Source: JAISGQ01 sp045604155 | Lineage (GTDB): Bacteria; Bacillota; Clostridia; Oscillospirales; Acutalibacteraceae | NCBI GenBank assembly: GCA_045604155.1 | Contig: JAZUNN010000056.1 | Coordinates: forward strand, 1-5,982 | Direction: 5' to 3' | Length of the DNA: 5,982 nucleotides | In this document: positions 1 to 4,575 of the stretch, one piece after another | How the letters are laid out: each line of letters starts with the position of its first letter | Numbering within the stretch: the first letter of the stretch is position 1 | Program-made: the position numbers and the translations under genes | Notes under the pieces: generated by a model | Told to the model about the DNA's origin: nothing | Seen by the model: only the letters and a program-made list of their open reading frames with translations | The model's database searches: none

Positions 1-23
1 TGATGCGATGACAAACCATCAGT

Positions 24-63
24 ACCCCTTAGAGGGGTCAGCATGTAATGACCCTTCTAGGGT
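24..63. repeat. Tandem small hairpins with alternative pairing
   Basis: Two similar inverted repeats lie side by side: ACCCCT-TAG-AGGGGT (24-38) and ACCCT-TCT-AGGGT (51-63). The 3' arm of the first and the 5' arm of the second also pair with each other (GGGTCA 35-40 with TGACCC 49-54), so the two forms exclude one another. Neither hairpin has a T-run, so they are not ordinary terminators. They lie beyond the terminator of the minus-strand zinc-ribbon genes and may belong to a neighbour outside the window. Function unknown. Confidence 0.4.
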
Positions 64-68
64 CTGAG

Positions 69-98
69 AAAACCACTAGTTTACTAGTGGTTTTTATT
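69..98. terminator. Rho-independent terminator after the zinc-ribbon genes
   Basis: AAAACCACTAGT (69-80) and ACTAGTGGTTTT (83-94) form a perfect 12-bp stem around a two-base spacer; a real loop would open a few more pairs. T-rich sequence flanks it on either reading strand. It starts 13 bases past the stop of the 115-aa minus-strand gene, so it should end that transcript, and it could also stop plus-strand transcription coming from the left edge. Confidence 0.8.
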
Positions 99-107
99 AA
101 ATGTATT

Positions 108-455
108 TTAATTTAATGCCCACCATGTAAAACCCCAAAAGATTATTCCAAGCTTTAAAAGATCGGCAATAAGATGTGGGATTGTGAATGTATCAAGAAA
201 ACATGAGTTTGCCGCACAGCTTCCGATAAAGGCAATCAATCCAACAACCATAAGAATTATGCCCATAACCTTTTTGGGTTTTGATTTCGGTTTTTCAGCA
301 GTCTGCTGTGAGTTATTCACCGCAGATGAGCCTGACGCTGTTTCTGATGAACCGGTAGGCTGCCTATCGGAATTTATCGGCTGAACAGGAGCTCCGCATC
401 TTATGCAGAATGCACTGCCCTCTCTGAGTTCATATCCGCATTTATTACAGAACAT
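108..455 (-). CDS. Small zinc-ribbon membrane protein
   Basis: The product is 115 aa. It opens with a zinc ribbon, MFCNKCG...FCIRCG, with Cys at 3, 6, 17 and 20, a four-cysteine zinc site found at the N-terminus of many Firmicutes membrane proteins of unknown role. A Ser/Gln/Thr-rich and then Lys/Pro-rich linker (about 25-62) follows, then a membrane segment (about 63-80, VMGIILMVVGLIAFIG), and a second hydrophobic stretch rich in Trp and Phe reaches the C-terminus (about 94-114). No enzyme motif is visible. An AAGGAG site precedes the ATG at good spacing. Only 18 bases separate it from the upstream zinc-ribbon gene, so the two are probably co-transcribed from the promoter near 1345-1317. The family role is unknown; the zinc ribbon should sit in the cytoplasm (inferred from the Lys-rich flank before the membrane segment). 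Confidence 0.85.
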   Translation of the reverse strand: MFCNKCGYELREGSAFCIRCGAPVQPINSDRQPTGSSETASGSSAVNNSQQTAEKPKSKPKKVMGIILMVVGLIAFIGSCAANSCFLDTFTIPHLIADLLKLGIIFWGFTWWALN

Positions 456-473
456 AAGACAAATCTCCTTCTG

Positions 474-1253
474 TTATCCAACTGTATATCCTATATTCTG
501 AAGCTGAGATCTGAAGTCGTTGAAATTAAATGCATTATTGCTGCCTGCAGAAATCTCAAAGAGAGCTTCAACAAACTCAACTCTTTCTGCTCGGTCTGCT
601 GCTGCCAGATCAGACACGAAAACATACAGCTCAAAGCTATCAGCAAGGTCAATATACGTACATGTGAGACGATCATCATTCAATGCTGATATAGATTCTT
701 CAATACCCTCAGACTGACTCTTTAAAGCATAATAATCATTGTTATATTCGCTTATCTTTGTATAGAAGGAAATCTGATTTACAACATTGTTTTCCTCAAA
801 GTAATTACCTGAAACTTCAGTTTTTTCGAACTCTCCAAAATCGGAATAAAGCAGGAAGCTCGATCTGCTGCCTGAAACCTCAAGACTTTCGTCGGAAGTA
901 AAATAATCATTATTGTCAGTATTATTGCCAAACAAAGTATTTGACCCTCCAACAGACTGTGTGTGGGTATTATTGTCTGTGTTGCCTGCTTTATTTCCCC
1001 CGCCGCAAGCAAGAACAAAAATCAGCACAATTGCTGTAATTACTGCAACAACCGCTGCACCAATTATGATAAGCATCTTTTTATCAAGATTAATTTCAAA
1101 TTTGGGTGCTGCTTTTGTTTCTGCTTTTTTATCTGTTTCAGGCGCACTCACCTTTGTTTCTTCTTCTCCGACTGCTGCATCCTGTTTTGCTCCGCAGTAG
1201 TTGCAGAAAACAGTGTCATCAGATAATTTTTTGCCGCATTTTTTACAGAACAT
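474..1253 (-). CDS. Zinc-ribbon, single-pass membrane protein with unknown C-terminal domain
   Basis: The product is 259 aa from the chosen start. The N-terminal zinc ribbon MFCKKCG...FCNYCG has Cys at 3, 6, 17 and 20, the same spacing as in the downstream gene. An acidic, Ala/Lys-rich linker (25-57) leads to one strong membrane helix (about 60-82) that follows Lys-Lys. A Gly/Asn/Thr-rich spacer (84-115) then precedes a roughly 140-aa domain I do not recognise, which probably lies outside the membrane. An ATG two codons upstream (1257-1259) is possible, but AAAGGAG would end only 2 bases before it; the ATG at 1251-1253 has 8 bases and gives the typical MFCxKCG opening. It is the first gene of a two-gene unit, with a near-consensus promoter and a 24-bp palindrome directly upstream, so it is probably repressor-controlled. 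Function unknown; sensing or envelope roles are guesses. Confidence 0.85.
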   Translation of the reverse strand: MFCKKCGKKLSDDTVFCNYCGAKQDAAVGEEETKVSAPETDKKAETKAAPKFEINLDKKMLIIIGAAVVAVITAIVLIFVLACGGGNKAGNTDNNTHTQSVGGSNTLFGNNTDNNDYFTSDESLEVSGSRSSFLLYSDFGEFEKTEVSGNYFEENNVVNQISFYTKISEYNNDYYALKSQSEGIEESISALNDDRLTCTYIDLADSFELYVFVSDLAAADRAERVEFVEALFEISAGSNNAFNFNDFRSQLQNIGYTVG

Positions 1254-1290
1254 TTTCATTTCTCCTTTATAATAGTGCTTTTATTTTTCG

Positions 1291-1314
1291 CTTTGCACCT
1301 ATATAGGTGCAAAG
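1291..1314. promoter_or_regulatory. Perfect 24-bp palindrome, candidate operator
   Basis: The left half CTTTGCACCTAT (1291-1302) is the exact reverse complement of the right half ATAGGTGCAAAG (1303-1314). It begins three bases past the -10 box and covers the predicted start site of the zinc-ribbon operon, where a bound repressor would block transcription. No T-run follows in the minus direction, and the centre has no loop, which favours a protein-binding site over a terminator. The adjacent XRE-type regulator is the obvious candidate binder (inference). Confidence 0.7.
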
Positions 1315-1316
1315 TT

Positions 1317-1345
1317 ATTGTAACATTAACATACAATAAAGTCAA
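1317..1345 (-). promoter_or_regulatory. Sigma-A-type promoter for the zinc-ribbon gene pair
   Basis: On the minus strand TTGACT (1345-1340) is followed, after exactly 17 bases, by TACAAT (1322-1317). A TG one base before the -10 (1325-1324) makes it an extended -10 element. The predicted transcription start is near 1310, inside the palindrome at 1291-1314, giving a leader of about 55 bases before the ATG at 1253. Confidence 0.75.
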
Positions 1346-1348
1346 CAA

Positions 1349-1372
1349 TTTTGTTCTTAAATAAGTGCAAAG
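1349..1372. promoter_or_regulatory. Degenerate second copy of the palindromic operator
   Basis: Aligned without gaps to the palindrome at 1291-1314, this stretch matches at 18 of 24 positions. The right half is best conserved (GTGCAAAG, 1365-1372, identical) and the left half is worn. It overlaps the AAAGGAG ribosome binding site (1369-1375) of the helix-turn-helix gene and lies just upstream of the -35 of the divergent promoter. It would suit autoregulation with weaker binding than the perfect copy. That reading is inference. Confidence 0.5.
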
Positions 1373-1382
1373 GAGTTGAACA

Positions 1383-1646
1383 CTAATCAATAAGGAATAT
1401 GAAAAAGCCGTAGGCTGCAATATAAGAGCTCTGAGAGAGCGGGCGGGTTACACACAAGAGCAGGTAACTGCCTTTCTTCAGCTTGAGGGCTGTGATATAA
1501 CTCGCAGTGCCCTTGCCAAAATTGAAGTAGGTCAGCGTCATCTTTATCCCGATGAAATTCGCCTGCTTAAACAGATTTTAATGGCTGAATACGATGAAAT
1601 CTTTGAGCAGGGTGAGTGTTCAAAGTTATTTAAAACACTTAAATAA
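1383..1646 (+). CDS. XRE-family helix-turn-helix regulator lacking a canonical start codon
   Basis: An open frame of 87 codons gives a small single-domain DNA-binding protein. Residues 10-66 form an HTH_3/XRE fold: VGCNIRALRERAGYTQEQV, then LEGCDITRSALAKIEVGQR, then PDEIRLLKQIL. DITRSALAKIE is the recognition-helix region typical of a small Clostridia XRE group. The frame is closed by TGA at 1377-1379 and contains no ATG, GTG or TTG ahead of the domain. AAAGGAG (1369-1375) sits 7 bases before CTA at 1383-1385, exactly where a start codon belongs; ATC at 1386 is the next near-cognate option. The left coordinate is therefore provisional. Either the gene lost its start, uses an unusual one, or there is a sequence error: one extra A in the A-run at 1402-1406 would join ATG at 1399 to this frame as MKKAVG. 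The domain itself is intact. It is divergent from the zinc-ribbon genes and probably regulates them. Confidence 0.7.
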   Translation, partial: LINKEYEKAVGCNIRALRERAGYTQEQVTAFLQLEGCDITRSALAKIEVGQRHLYPDEIRLLKQILMAEYDEIFEQGECSKLFKTLK

Positions 1647-1685
1647 AAATGAACAGGTCCGATTTTAACGGACCTGTTCATTTTT
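1645..1685. terminator. Bidirectional terminator between the XRE gene and the feo operon
   Basis: A perfect 17-bp stem pairs 1645-1661 with 1669-1685 around a 7-base loop (ATTTTAA). The core GAACAGGTCCG/CGGACCTGTTC is flanked by A5 and T5, so each strand ends in a U-run. It begins inside the stop codon of the plus-strand XRE gene and overlaps the stop of the minus-strand Cys-rich gene, so one compact element serves both converging transcripts. Confidence 0.93.
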
Positions 1686-1851
1686 ATTTTTCCGTGTTTG
1701 CGTGGCAGGTGCCTGAAAAAGCACATCCGCCGCATGATCCACCGCAGGAACAGGAACATTTACCTGCTTTTTTATCACGTATCTGTTTTATTACTATTGC
1801 AAGGAAGACTAAAACTACTATTGATAATACAATTATTGTAGGAAGGTTCAT
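1684..1851 (-). CDS. FeoB-associated Cys-rich membrane protein
   Basis: The product is 55 aa. One N-terminal membrane helix (about residues 4-22, PTIIVLSIVVLVFLAIVI) is followed by a basic stretch (KQIRDKKAGK) and a cysteine cluster: CSCSCGGSCGGC, then a further Cys and His (Cys 32, 34, 36, 40, 43, 49; His 50). This is the pattern of the short FeoB-associated Cys-rich proteins found next to feoB in Firmicutes (the family once annotated as virus attachment protein p12-like). Its role is not settled; metal handling at the FeoB pore is the usual guess. A strong AAGGAGG lies 7 bases before the ATG and overlaps the feoB stop codon; the gap to feoB is 12 bases, so it is the last gene of the feo operon. 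Its own stop lies in the terminator stem. Confidence 0.9.
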   Translation of the reverse strand: MNLPTIIVLSIVVLVFLAIVIKQIRDKKAGKCSCSCGGSCGGCAFSGTCHANTEK

Positions 1852-1863
1852 ATTTTTACCTCC

Positions 1864-4032
1864 TTATTTTGCTTCGAGTGGTGTGCGCTTGTACTTGTTT
1901 CTTCTGAAAAGGAAGTAGAGAAGCACCAGTGCTGCAGCAAATGCGACGACAGTCCATACATTGAATGAGCCTGTTACTATGAACATACCGATCTGGTAAA
2001 CCATAAGGGACACTGCATATGCAAAGGCTGTCATGTAGCCGAGAGCGAAGAAAGTCCACTTCGGGCTGTTCATTTCTCTCTTTATTGCGCCCATAGCTGC
2101 AAAGCAGGGAGCACAGAGCAGGTTGAAAATCATGAAGGAGTATGCTGAAAGCTTATTGCTGCCGAAGAACTCCTGACCGATAATGGCGGCATTTCTTGTC
2201 ATGCCCTCTTCAACCTCTGTCATAAGGTCAACACTGCCCGACAGCATTTCGGAAAGTGTGCCGAATACGCCGACTACCTCTTCCTTTGCAACAAGGCCGA
2301 GAATGGTTGCAACTGCTGCCTGCCACTTGCCAAAGCCGAGAGGAGCAAAGATTACTGCGATAAATTCACCGATAACATTGAGGATCGACTTTGAATCGCC
2401 ATCGCCGATGTAATGGAAACCGCCTTCAAAACTGAGGCTGTTGAGCACCCAGATTATAACGCTGGCAGCAAGAATAACCGTTCCTGCACGTTTAATGAAG
2501 TCCCAGCCTCTCTCCCATGTTGCACGAAGCACATTCTTAGCAACGGGTGCATGATATGCAGGCAGCTCCATTACAAAGGTTGCTGCCTCGCCTGCAAAGG
2601 GCTTTGTCTTCTTGAGTATCAGACCTGAAACGATAACAGAGCCGATACCTATAAGGTATGCGGAAAGTGCGATAATGGGGCTGTTTCCAAAGAGTGCGCC
2701 TGCAATAAGACCGACTATGGGCATCTTTGCACCGCAGGGTACAAAGCAGGTGGTCATGACGGTCATTCTGCGGTCTCTCTCCTGCTCGATGGTACGTGAT
2801 GCCATAACACCCGGTACACCGCAGCCTGAGGCTACAAGCAGAGGAATAAAGCTCTTTCCGGAAAGTCCGAACTTGCGGAAGAGTCTGTCCATGATAAATG
2901 CAATTCTTGACATATATCCGATATCTTCAAGAATCGAAAGGAGCAGGAAGAGAATAAGCATCTGAGGCACAAATCCCAGAACTGCACCTACACCGCCGAC
3001 GATACCGTCGGAAACAAGGCTTACAAGCCAGGATGCACAGCCGATATTCTCAAGGAAAGATGTCACTGCGGGAATTATCCACTCTCCGAAAAGGGTGTCG
3101 TTCATAAAGCCTACCGTCCAGTCACCGATGGTTCCTATGGACAGGGTATAAACGCCAAACATTATAAGAACAAAAAGAGGAATTGCAAGAATTCGGTTGG
3201 TTGCTACCATGTCTATCTTCTCGGACAGTGTCTTTTTGCCTGCATTCTTTCTGACGTAGCAGCCGTGGAGGATCTTTTCTATGTAGAGATAACGCTCATT
3301 GGTGATGATGCTCTCTGCATCGTCGTCCATTCTGCGCTCTGCTGCCTGAATGTCCTTTTCGATATGTTCAACAAGGCTCTGCTCAATGCCGAGCTTTTCT
3401 ATTACCCTCTCGTCACGCTCGAAGATCTTTATTGCATACCAGCGCTGCTGCTCGTCGGGAAGTCCGTGTACTGCAGCTTCTTCGATATGAGCGATTGCAT
3501 GCTCAACTGTTCCGCAGAAGATATGTCCCGGCTCTTTGTTGCCCTGCTTTGCAGCTTCTATTGCTGCCTCTGCCGCATCGAAGATTCCGTCGTTCTTAAG
3601 TGCGGAAAGCTCAACAACTTTACAGCCAAGACGCTGTCCCAGCATTTCGATATCTATCTTGTCGCCGTTTTTGCGGACAATATCCATCATGTTTATAGCC
3701 ACTACAACAGGAATTCCAAGCTCGATGAGCTGGGTTGTCAGATAGAGGTTGCGCTCGATGTTGGTGCCGTCTACGATGTTAAGTATTGCTTCGGGGCGTT
3801 CGTCCACAAGGTACTTTCTTGCGACGACCTCCTCAAGGGTGTATGGCGAAAGAGAATATATGCCCGGAAGGTCGGTTACGATGACTCCGTCGTATTTCTT
3901 AAGGTTTCCCTCTTTCTTCTCAACCGTTACGCCGGGCCAGTTGCCTACGTACTGGTTGGAGCCTGTCAGTGCATTGAACAGCGTAGTTTTACCGCTGTTC
4001 GGATTACCTGCAAGTGCAATTCTGATACTCAT
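1864..4032 (-). CDS. feoB: Ferrous iron transport protein B (GTP-coupled Fe2+ permease)
   Basis: The 722-aa FeoB is full length for the family and carries Fe(II) across the inner membrane. The N-terminal G domain has G1 GNPNSGKT (9-16), a Thr in the GVT switch I region (36), G3 DLPG (54-57), G4 NMMD (114-117) and G5 SAL (143-145). A helical regulatory domain (about 170-270) follows, then the polytopic part from about 282. Two Gate-type segments carry the conserved cysteines: GLSGKSFIPLLVASGCGVPG around Cys 404, and Cys 429/Cys 433 in TTCFVPCGAKMP. The C-terminus ends in a basic tail. I chose ATG 4032 because MSIRIALAGNPNSGKT is the usual FeoB opening and AAGGAG lies 11 bases upstream; a frame-open ATG 24 codons earlier would begin inside the feoA-feoB hairpin. 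It is the second gene of the operon, 79 bases after feoA, with a terminator-like hairpin between them. Confidence 0.97.
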   Translation of the reverse strand: MSIRIALAGNPNSGKTTLFNALTGSNQYVGNWPGVTVEKKEGNLKKYDGVIVTDLPGIYSLSPYTLEEVVARKYLVDERPEAILNIVDGTNIERNLYLTTQLIELGIPVVVAINMMDIVRKNGDKIDIEMLGQRLGCKVVELSALKNDGIFDAAEAAIEAAKQGNKEPGHIFCGTVEHAIAHIEEAAVHGLPDEQQRWYAIKIFERDERVIEKLGIEQSLVEHIEKDIQAAERRMDDDAESIITNERYLYIEKILHGCYVRKNAGKKTLSEKIDMVATNRILAIPLFVLIMFGVYTLSIGTIGDWTVGFMNDTLFGEWIIPAVTSFLENIGCASWLVSLVSDGIVGGVGAVLGFVPQMLILFLLLSILEDIGYMSRIAFIMDRLFRKFGLSGKSFIPLLVASGCGVPGVMASRTIEQERDRRMTVMTTCFVPCGAKMPIVGLIAGALFGNSPIIALSAYLIGIGSVIVSGLILKKTKPFAGEAATFVMELPAYHAPVAKNVLRATWERGWDFIKRAGTVILAASVIIWVLNSLSFEGGFHYIGDGDSKSILNVIGEFIAVIFAPLGFGKWQAAVATILGLVAKEEVVGVFGTLSEMLSGSVDLMTEVEEGMTRNAAIIGQEFFGSNKLSAYSFMIFNLLCAPCFAAMGAIKREMNSPKWTFFALGYMTAFAYAVSLMVYQIGMFIVTGSFNVWTVVAFAAALVLLYFLFRRNKYKRTPLEAK

Positions 4033-4053
4033 TATTGTTTTCTCTCCTTGCTG

Positions 4054-4069
4054 ATTAGCTCTCGCTAAC
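4054..4069. promoter_or_regulatory. TTAGC-N4-GCTAA element ahead of feoB
   Basis: ATTAGC (4054-4059) and GCTAAC (4064-4069) match the operator-like sites upstream of feoA. The site lies inside the transcribed region, between the intercistronic hairpin and the feoB ribosome binding site, with no convincing promoter around it. In the minus-strand RNA it would fold as a 7-bp hairpin (one G-U pair) closed by a GAGA tetraloop, so an RNA role is equally possible. Confidence 0.5.
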
Positions 4070-4078
4070 CTATCTCTC

Positions 4079-4106
4079 AAAAAATATGTGGGACTTGCCC
4101 ACATAT
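4079..4106 (-). terminator. Intercistronic terminator-like hairpin between feoA and feoB
   Basis: A perfect 9-bp stem, ATATGTGGG (4084-4092) with CCCACATAT (4098-4106), has a 5-base loop and, on the minus strand, runs into six U residues (4084-4079). It begins 5 bases past the feoA stop. It looks like a working intrinsic terminator, so a share of transcripts probably stops after feoA and the rest continue into feoB. It could also act as a 3'-end stabiliser for a feoA-only message. Confidence 0.75.
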
Positions 4107-4111
4107 ATTAA

Positions 4112-4339
4112 TTACTGCATCTCTACTTCTATCATCTCAGCATCTGCCTTGCGAAGTGAAAGCTCGTAACCACGGACTGTAAGCTCCATGGGATCACCCA
4201 GAGGCGCTACCTTGCGCACCTTTATGGTTATGCCCTTTGTTATGCCCATGTCCATTATTCTGCGCTTTACTGCGCCTTCGCCATTGACCTTCAGTACTCT
4301 GGCTGAATGTCCGACCTTTACATCCTTAAGTGTGCTCAT
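4112..4339 (-). CDS. feoA: Ferrous iron transport protein A
   Basis: The 75-aa product is a normal length for FeoA, the small cytoplasmic SH3-like protein that works with FeoB. The typical core is present: STLKDVKVGHSARVLKV, then the RRIMDMGITKGITIKV stretch, then ELTVRGYELSLRKADAEMIEV. I chose the ATG at 4337-4339 because AAGGAG stands 7 bases upstream and the protein then begins at the FeoA domain; the open frame runs 17 codons further, but that part spans the operator and leader. It is the first gene of feoA-feoB-Cys-rich protein, driven by the promoter at 4423-4395. The operator-like site at 4370-4385 lies in its leader. Confidence 0.95.
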   Translation of the reverse strand: MSTLKDVKVGHSARVLKVNGEGAVKRRIMDMGITKGITIKVRKVAPLGDPMELTVRGYELSLRKADAEMIEVEMQ

Positions 4340-4369
4340 TGAATTTCTCCTTACTATGCAAGGGCGTTG

Positions 4370-4385
4370 GTTAGTCCTTGCTAAC
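4370..4385. promoter_or_regulatory. Operator-like GTTAG-N6-CTAAC site at the feoA start site
   Basis: GTTAG (4370-4374) and CTAAC (4381-4385) form an inverted repeat with a 6-base centre. It lies about 3 to 18 bases downstream of the predicted feoA transcription start, where a repressor would block RNA polymerase. The TTAG/CTAA half-sites resemble DtxR/IdeR-family metal-dependent repressor boxes, not Fur boxes (family knowledge; the binder is inferred). Confidence 0.6.
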
Positions 4386-4394
4386 TGCACACAT

Positions 4395-4423
4395 ATAATA
4401 GTCTTTCAGGAAAGTTTTGTCAA
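4395..4423 (-). promoter_or_regulatory. Sigma-A promoter of the feo operon
   Basis: On the minus strand, consensus TTGACA (4423-4418) and TATTAT (4400-4395) are separated by 17 bases. The predicted start is near 4388, giving a leader of about 48 bases to the feoA ATG. Such a strong core promoter fits a gene set held down by a repressor when iron is plentiful. Confidence 0.85.
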
Positions 4424-4442
4424 GAGGTTTTAAGATTAAATA

Positions 4443-4456
4443 TTAGCATAAGCTAA
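4443..4456. promoter_or_regulatory. Operator-like TTAGC-N4-GCTAA site upstream of the feo promoter
   Basis: TTAGC (4443-4447) and GCTAA (4452-4456) make a 5-bp inverted repeat around ATAA. It sits 20 bases upstream of the -35 box. It also overlaps a possible weak second promoter on the minus strand, an extended -10 TG-C-TAATAT ending at 4440 with no good -35. It is the same motif as the sites at 4054-4069, 4370-4385 and 4478-4497. Confidence 0.55.
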
Positions 4457-4468
4457 CTTTTTGGCGTT

Positions 4469-4497
4469 ATGCACTAACAGTTAGCATGCACTAACTG
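4469..4497. promoter_or_regulatory. Compound TTAG/CTAA operator-like array
   Basis: CAGTTAG (4478-4484) and CTAACTG (4491-4497) form a 7-bp inverted repeat with the 6-base centre CATGCA, the most symmetric of the four TTAG sites. An extra half-site precedes it: ATGCACTAAC occurs at 4469-4478 and again at 4486-4495, a 17-base period. Overlapping half-sites like this suit a regulator that binds as two dimers, as DtxR/IdeR proteins do. It lies roughly 80 to 110 bases upstream of the predicted feoA start. Confidence 0.5.
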
Positions 4498-4541
4498 TGT
4501 TTGTTTGTACAAGATGCGCAGGATGCACTCTGTTATATGAA

Positions 4542-4567
4542 AAACACCCCTTAAAAAAGGGATGTTT
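4542..4567 (-). terminator. Terminator of the decarboxylase-family gene
   Basis: In the minus-strand RNA, AAACAUCCC pairs with GGGGUGUUU (4567-4559 with 4550-4542) through nine pairs, one of them G-U, with an 8-base loop and a run of U after the stem. It starts 8 bases past the stop codon at 4576. The G-U pair becomes a C-A mismatch on the plus strand, so it is expected to work in the minus direction only. Confidence 0.75.
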
Positions 4568-4575
4568 CTGCATTT

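Noticed and set aside
1000..1030. Lipobox-like VLAC in the larger zinc-ribbon protein
   Set aside because: The Cys follows the membrane helix at about residue 83, behind a folded zinc ribbon and linker, not an N-terminal signal peptide. Lipoprotein processing is unlikely.
1649..1918. Plus-strand open frame opposite the Cys-rich gene
   Set aside because: It begins inside the terminator stem with no ribosome binding site and is antisense to a gene with a clear FeoB-associated Cys-rich pattern.
3265..4068. Long open frame of 267 codons on the plus strand
   Set aside because: It lies entirely antisense to feoB and its leader. The minus frame has all FeoB motifs, and the plus frame shows no domain and no ribosome binding site; it is a shadow of feoB codon usage.
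4048..4090. Possible internal feoB promoter (TTGAGA, 17 bases, TAATCA)
   Set aside because: The -10 matches the consensus at only two positions, and the start would fall on the feoB ribosome binding site.
4033..4104. 24-codon N-terminal extension of feoB
   Set aside because: It would start inside the intercistronic hairpin and translate through the operator-like site and ribosome binding site. FeoB proteins normally begin directly at the G domain.
4340..4390. 17-codon N-terminal extension of feoA
   Set aside because: It spans the ribosome binding site and the operator-like site and starts almost at the predicted transcription start. The internal ATG has AAGGAG at proper spacing.
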